Origin: an uncultured Bacteroidales bacterium
GTDB taxonomy: Bacteria > Bacteroidota > Bacteroidia > Bacteroidales > UBA932
Assembly (NCBI GenBank): GCA_944326255.1
Contig: CALVDG010000012.1
Location: 1-64,000 of the forward strand
Direction: 5' to 3'
Length of the DNA: 64,000 bases
Shown here: piece after piece, positions 59,905-64,000 of the stretch
How the letters are laid out: each line of letters starts with the position of its first letter
Numbering within the stretch: position 1 is the stretch's first letter
Notes under the pieces: model-generated
The model's input: the letters and a program-made list of their open reading frames with translations, nothing else
Told to the model about the DNA's origin: nothing
The model's database searches: none
Position numbers and translations under genes: made by a program

Positions 59905-62900
59905 ATGGCATCGATTAATGGTTTATTGAAAAAGCTGTTCGGCTCCAAGGCCGAGAGGGATATGAAGCAGATTCAGCCGATATTGGCAAAGGTTCTGGCT
60001 GCGTATGACCGTATAGACAGGCTTTCGGATGATGAGCTCAGAAGTGAGACAGACAGGATAAGAAAAGTAATTCAGGACAGGATATCGGCTGACGAGGCGC
60101 AGAAGAAGGACCTCAGGGCCCAGCTGGAGGATGTGACTATCCCGGTTGAGAAGAAAGAGGCTCTGGCCACCGAGGTGGACAAGCTGACCAAGAAGATAGA
60201 CGAGGAGATCGAGGAGGCGCTGAACGAGGTGCTTCCAGACGCTTTCGCCGTGATGAAGTCCACTGCCCGCAGATTCAAGGAGAAGGAGGTCATCGAGGTG
60301 ACGGCCACAGATATGGACCGCGAGTTCAGTGCTAAGCACGACTATGTCCGCATAGATGGTGACAAGGCTTACTGGAGCCATACATGGATGGCCGGAGGCA
60401 ACCCGACCACGTGGGACATGGTCCATTACGACGTGCAGCTCATCGGTGGTATCGTCCTGCATCAGGGAAAGATAGCCGAGATGGCGACCGGTGAGGGAAA
60501 GACCCTGGTGGCTACCCTCCCCGTATTTCTCAATGCTTTGGCCGGCAAGGGAGTGCATGTGGTGACGGTCAACGACTACCTGTCCAAGCGTGACTCCGAG
60601 TGGATGGGCCCCCTGTACGAGTTCCACGGTCTGAGAGTGGACTGCATCGACAAGCACCAGCCCAACTCCGCTGCCCGCCGCGCCGCTTACAGGGCCGACA
60701 TCACTTTCGGAACCAACAACGAGTTCGGCTTCGACTACCTGCGTGACAATATGGCCATCGACAGGAACGACCTTGTGCAGCGCAAGCATCATTACGCCAT
60801 AGTCGATGAGGTGGACTCCGTGCTGATCGACGATGCCCGTACACCTCTGATTATATCCGGACCGGTGCCCCGTGGAGACGACCAGCAGTTCATGGAGTTC
60901 AAGCCATACGTGGAGAGGCTGTACAATGCCCAGAAGCAGCTCGTGACCAAGCAACTCACAGAGGCCAAGAAACTCATAGCCGAGGGCAACGAGACCGAGG
61001 GAGCCAAGATGCTCCTCAGAGCCCACAAGGGACTTCCCAAGTACAATCCTCTGATCAAGTTCCTCTCTGAGCCGGGCATGAAGCAGCTCCTGCAGAAGAC
61101 CGAGAATTTCTACATGCAGGACAACAACCGTCAGATGCACCTGATTACCGATGACCTGTATTTTGTCATAGAGGAGCAGAACAGAAGCGTGGAGATGACC
61201 GACAAGGGCAACGACCTTATCGCCGCCAGTGTCTCCGACGAGAAGTTCTTCATCCTTCCCGATATCGGCAATGAGATAGCCGAGCTGGAGAAGCAGAACA
61301 TCACTCCCGAGGAAAAACAGACTCAGAAGGCCGCCCTGCTGGCGGACTATGCGCTGAAGGCGGAAAGAGTGCATACGGTCACTCAGCTTCTGAAGGCCTA
61401 CGCCATGTTTGAGCGCGACGTGGAGTATGTGGTGATGGACAATAAGATCAAGATCGTGGACGAGCAGACCGGCCGTATCCTGGAAGGCCGCCGCTACTCG
61501 GACGGACTCCACCAGGCTATCGAGGCCAAGGAGAACGTGAAGGTGGAGGCCGCCACCCAGACATTCGCCACCATCACCCTGCAGAACTACTTCAGGATGT
61601 ATCACAAGCTGGCCGGTATGACCGGTACCGCCGAGACTGAGGCCGGCGAGTTCTGGTCTATCTACAAGCTGGACGTAGTGGTCATTCCGACCAACCGTCC
61701 GGTCATCCGCAAGGACGAGGATGACATCATATACAAGACCAAGAAAGAGAAATATAACGCTGTCATAGCCCGTATAGTGGAGTTGACCCAGGCCGGACGT
61801 CCTGTCCTGGTGGGTACCACATCCGTCGAGATATCCGAGCTGCTGAGCAAGATGCTGAGTATGCGTGGCATCAAGCACAATGTGCTCAATGCCAAGCAGC
61901 ACGCCCGTGAGGCCGAGATCGTGGCTCATGCCGGTACAGCCGGAACGGTGACCATCGCCACCAATATGGCCGGCCGTGGCACCGATATCAAGCTCGGCCC
62001 CGGAGTAAAGGAGGCCGGCGGTCTGGCCATCATCGGTACGGAGCGTCATGACAGCCGCCGCGTGGACCGTCAGCTCAGAGGCCGTGCCGGCCGTCAGGGA
62101 GACCCGGGCTCGTCAGTCTTCTACGTATCGTTCGAGGACAACCTGCTTCGTCTCTTCGGCGGAGACAAGATGGCCGTGATGGTGGACAGGATGGGTCTTA
62201 AGGAAGGCGAGCCCCTGCAGGCGTCCATGATGTCCAAGACCGTGGAGAGGGCGCAGCGCAAGGTGGAGGAAAACAACTTCGGTATCCGTAAGCGTCTGCT
62301 GGAGTACGATGATGTGATGAATTCCCAGAGGGAGGTGATATACAACAAACGCCGTAATGCCCTGTACGGAGAGCGCATCGACGTGGATGTGATGAACATG
62401 ATAGGGGACTGCTGCGAGGTGCTGGCCGACAGGTCCGAGGAGATGGAGTATGAGGACTTCAAGCTGGAGGTTATGAAGACCCTCTCGATAGACCCCGCCT
62501 TTGATGCCGAGTTCTACAAGAATGCTTCGAGAGACAAGATATCCGATGCCCTTAACGAGCAGATACGCCAGGAGTACCGGCAGCGCAGCGATGCTATGGT
62601 GGCTCAGGCCTGGCCGGTCATCAAGACCATCTGTGAGAAGCAGGGCGAGAGGTTTGAGAACATTGCAGTTCCTGTCGGGGACGGCACCAAGGTCATGCGC
62701 GTGCTCGTGAATCTCAAGAAGGCCTACGAGACTCAGGGCCGCGAGCTTATCAGGGCCGTCAGCAAGACCATCACCCTCATCATGATAGACGAGGCCTGGA
62801 AAGAGCACTTGCGCGATATGGACGACCTCAAGCAGTCCGTGCAGAATGCCACATACGAGCAGAAGGACCCTCTGCTTGTCTACAAGTTTGAGAGCTTCAA

Positions 62901-63189
62901 CCTCTTCAAGGGTGTCATCGAGCGTATCAGCCGCGAGGTGGTGAAGTTCCTGCTCAGGGCTCATATCCCGGTGAGGGAGAATGCTCCGGGTGATGTACGC
63001 GAGGCCGAGCGCCGCCGTACCGACATGAGCAATATGCGTACTTCCAGGACGGATATGGTGACCAACAGCGGAGAACCCAAGAGCAACGCTCCCGTCAGGG
63101 TCGAGAAGAAGGTGGGCCGCAACGATCCCTGCCCCTGCGGTTCCGGCAAGAAGTACAAGCATTGTCACGGTAGATTGGAGAACAATTAA
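59905..63189 (+). CDS. secA: Preprotein translocase ATPase SecA
   Basis: A 1094-aa motor that drives unfolded preproteins through SecYEG. Walker A is [17 protein letters not shown] near residue 193, and the DEAD-box equivalent [22 protein letters not shown] is near 300. It shows ARSCS-type helicase motifs [15 protein letters not shown] and [12 protein letters not shown], and [17 protein letters not shown]-terminal zinc finger ([17 protein letters not shown]) binds SecB or ribosomes. An extra ~100-residue N-terminal and linker expansion relative to E. coli (901 aa) is usual in Bacteroidetes. lpdA starts 11 nt later. Confidence 0.97.
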   Translation: MASINGLLKKLFGSKAERDMKQIQPILAKVLAAYDRIDRLSDDELRSETDRIRKVIQDRISADEAQKKDLRAQLEDVTIPVEKKEALATEVDKLTKKIDEEIEEALNEVLPDAFAVMKSTARRFKEKEVIEVTATDMDREFSAKHDYVRIDGDKAYWSHTWMAGGNPTTWDMVHYDVQLIGGIVLHQGKIAEMATGEGKTLVATLPVFLNALAGKGVHVVTVNDYLSKRDSEWMGPLYEFHGLRVDCIDKHQPNSAARRAAYRADITFGTNNEFGFDYLRDNMAIDRNDLVQRKHHYAIVDEVDSVLIDDARTPLIISGPVPRGDDQQFMEFKPYVERLYNAQKQLVTKQLTEAKKLIAEGNETEGAKMLLRAHKGLPKYNPLIKFLSEPGMKQLLQKTENFYMQDNNRQMHLITDDLYFVIEEQNRSVEMTDKGNDLIAASVSDEKFFILPDIGNEIAELEKQNITPEEKQTQKAALLADYALKAERVHTVTQLLKAYAMFERDVEYVVMDNKIKIVDEQTGRILEGRRYSDGLHQAIEAKENVKVEAATQTFATITLQNYFRMYHKLAGMTGTAETEAGEFWSIYKLDVVVIPTNRPVIRKDEDDIIYKTKKEKYNAVIARIVELTQAGRPVLVGTTSVEISELLSKMLSMRGIKHNVLNAKQHAREAEIVAHAGTAGTVTIATNMAGRGTDIKLGPGVKEAGGLAIIGTERHDSRRVDRQLRGRAGRQGDPGSSVFYVSFEDNLLRLFGGDKMAVMVDRMGLKEGEPLQASMMSKTVERAQRKVEENNFGIRKRLLEYDDVMNSQREVIYNKRRNALYGERIDVDVMNMIGDCCEVLADRSEEMEYEDFKLEVMKTLSIDPAFDAEFYKNASRDKISDALNEQIRQEYRQRSDAMVAQAWPVIKTICEKQGERFENIAVPVGDGTKVMRVLVNLKKAYETQGRELIRAVSKTITLIMIDEAWKEHLRDMDDLKQSVQNATYEQKDPLLVYKFESFNLFKGVIERISREVVKFLLRAHIPVRENAPGDVREAERRRTDMSNMRTSRTDMVTNSGEPKSNAPVRVEKKVGRNDPCPCGSGKKYKHCHGRLENN

Positions 63190-63200
63190 ACATCATAGAC

Positions 63201-64000
63201 ATGGACAGATTTGACATAATAGTGGTGGGCTCAGGCCCCGGAGGATATGTGGCCGCAATCCGTGCATCCCAGCTCGGAAAGTCAGTGGCGATAGTCGAGC
63301 GCTCTGAGGTGGGCGGTATCTGCCTCAACTGGGGATGCATACCCACGAAAGCTCTGCTCAAGAGCGCACAGGCCTATACCTATGCTCTCCATGCCGCTGA
63401 ATACGGCTTTGAGGCAGCGGATGTGAATCCGGATATCGTGAAGATGGTGGACCGCAGCCGAGGGGTTGCCGCCCAGATGTCCAAGGGAGTGGAGTTCCTG
63501 CTGAAGAAGAACAAGATAACCCTGATACACGGTGATGCCGTGCTCAAGAGCGGTCACAGCGTCGAGGTCAATGACTTCGAGGCCGGTAAGAAGACCGTCT
63601 ACGAGGCGGACCACATCATTCTGGCGGTCGGCTCCAGGGCCAATTCCCTGCCGTTTGCACCAATTGACGGCGAGAGGATTATCTCCTACCGTCAGGCCCT
63701 GATACCGGACAAGCTGCCCAAGAGCCTTGCCGTCATCGGCTCAGGTGCCATAGGCAGTGAGTTCGCTTTCTTCTACCGCAGTCTGGGCGTGGAGGTTTAC
63801 CTCATAGAGTATCTGGACCGCATCCTTCCGCTGGAGGACGACGATGTGTCGGCCCAGATAAGCCGCTCGTTCCGCAAGGCCGGAATGAAGGTCATGACAG
63901 CCGCTCAGGTCAAGAGCGTGGATACCTCCGGCGAGCTCTGCAAGCTGACCGTCGAGACGAAGAAAGGAGTGGAGACCATAGAGGCGGAGACTGTGCTCTC
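63201..64000 (+). CDS. lpdA: Dihydrolipoyl dehydrogenase, N-terminal part (runs off the window)
   Basis: The first ~266 residues of a flavoprotein disulfide reductase. FAD motif is FDIIVVGSGPGGYVAAIRASQLG; the redox disulfide is GGICLNWGCIPTKALL (Cys41 and Cys46); NAD motif is LAVIGSGAIGSEFAFFYRSLGVEVYLIE. It regenerates lipoamide in 2-oxoacid dehydrogenase or glycine cleavage complexes. The frame is open to the window end, so the C-terminal dimer domain is not visible. Confidence 0.92.
   Translation, partial: MDRFDIIVVGSGPGGYVAAIRASQLGKSVAIVERSEVGGICLNWGCIPTKALLKSAQAYTYALHAAEYGFEAADVNPDIVKMVDRSRGVAAQMSKGVEFLLKKNKITLIHGDAVLKSGHSVEVNDFEAGKKTVYEADHIILAVGSRANSLPFAPIDGERIISYRQALIPDKLPKSLAVIGSGAIGSEFAFFYRSLGVEVYLIEYLDRILPLEDDDVSAQISRSFRKAGMKVMTAAQVKSVDTSGELCKLTVETKKGVETIEAETVL

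Noticed and set aside
59923..62049. 708-codon open frame on the minus strand
   Set aside because: It is antisense to secA with a Leu/Gly/His/Val-rich composition expected from complementing secA codons.
1..64000. tRNA or rRNA genes in intergenic gaps
   Set aside because: I scanned the larger gaps (8551-8802, 9466-10061, 17104-17258, 48673-48854, 56010-56213, 59801-59904) and saw no T-loop GGTTCGAATCC-like sequence or cloverleaf.

Overview
The window looks like a chromosomal segment of a Bacteroidales bacterium, probably an uncultured or less studied gut lineage; I cannot name the genus. The evidence is a multi-gene type V (FimA/Mfa-like) fimbrial locus, an S46 dipeptidyl peptidase, an archaeal/eukaryotic-type prolyl-tRNA synthetase, DUF3078, DUF3575, DUF5119 and DUF4906 proteins, an OMPP1/FadL-like porin, a Rho with a long disordered insertion, and many promoters of the Bacteroidetes form TTTG-(19-21 nt)-TAnnTTTG. 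Base composition is moderately GC-rich, with AT-rich intergenic gaps.

Layout. (1) 1-8.55 kb: fimbrial operon: 5'-shortened DUF3575 protein, DUF5119 lipoprotein, two fimbrillins, a FimB/Mfa2-like protein and a 1070-aa DUF4906 protein. (2) 8.6-11.3 kb: accessory patch with a HigBA-like toxin-antitoxin pair, about 600 bp of repeat-bearing non-coding DNA, and an AAA/DUF4143 ATPase whose promoter carries twin palindromes. (3) 11.3-17.2 kb, minus strand: a MATE exporter and infB-nusA-rimP, with a RimP that lacks its second domain. (4) 17.3-20.6 kb: lpxD-lpxC-lpxA-wbqC, with an LpxC not fused to FabZ. (5) 20.6-23.5 kb, minus: OMPP1-family porin and a strikingly Trp-rich lipoprotein. (6) 23.6-28.2 kb: proS, a hypothetical gene, DUF3078, tilS; then sppA on the minus strand. 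(7) 30.1-38.1 kb: nfnA-nfnB, etfB-etfA, acyl-CoA dehydrogenase and a DPP11-like S46 peptidase. (8) 38.1-44.3 kb, minus: rsfS-ftsH-cdsA-psd-M20 dipeptidase, then pyrF. (9) 44.4-50.8 kb: birA, rpe, pepD, dnaA, mlaD, amidase. (10) 50.9-64 kb: lptD, ridA, rho, ferredoxin, DUF1573, meaB, a putative Mn/As-type transporter, secA and the start of lpdA.

How it fits together. Most of the window is housekeeping: lipid A synthesis and export (lpxD/C/A, lptD), membrane lipid synthesis (cdsA, psd), protein export and quality control (secA, sppA, ftsH), translation and transcription factors, and replication initiation. The nfn-etf-acyl-CoA dehydrogenase-DPP11 run suggests growth on acidic peptides with flavin-based electron bifurcation and possibly butyrate-type fermentation (inference).

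The least ordinary parts are the accessory patch at 8.6-11.3 kb, a 123-bp nested inverted-repeat element just after rho, the one-domain RimP, the free-standing LpxC and the Trp-rich lipoprotein. I found no rRNA or tRNA gene, CRISPR array, transposase or phage gene.
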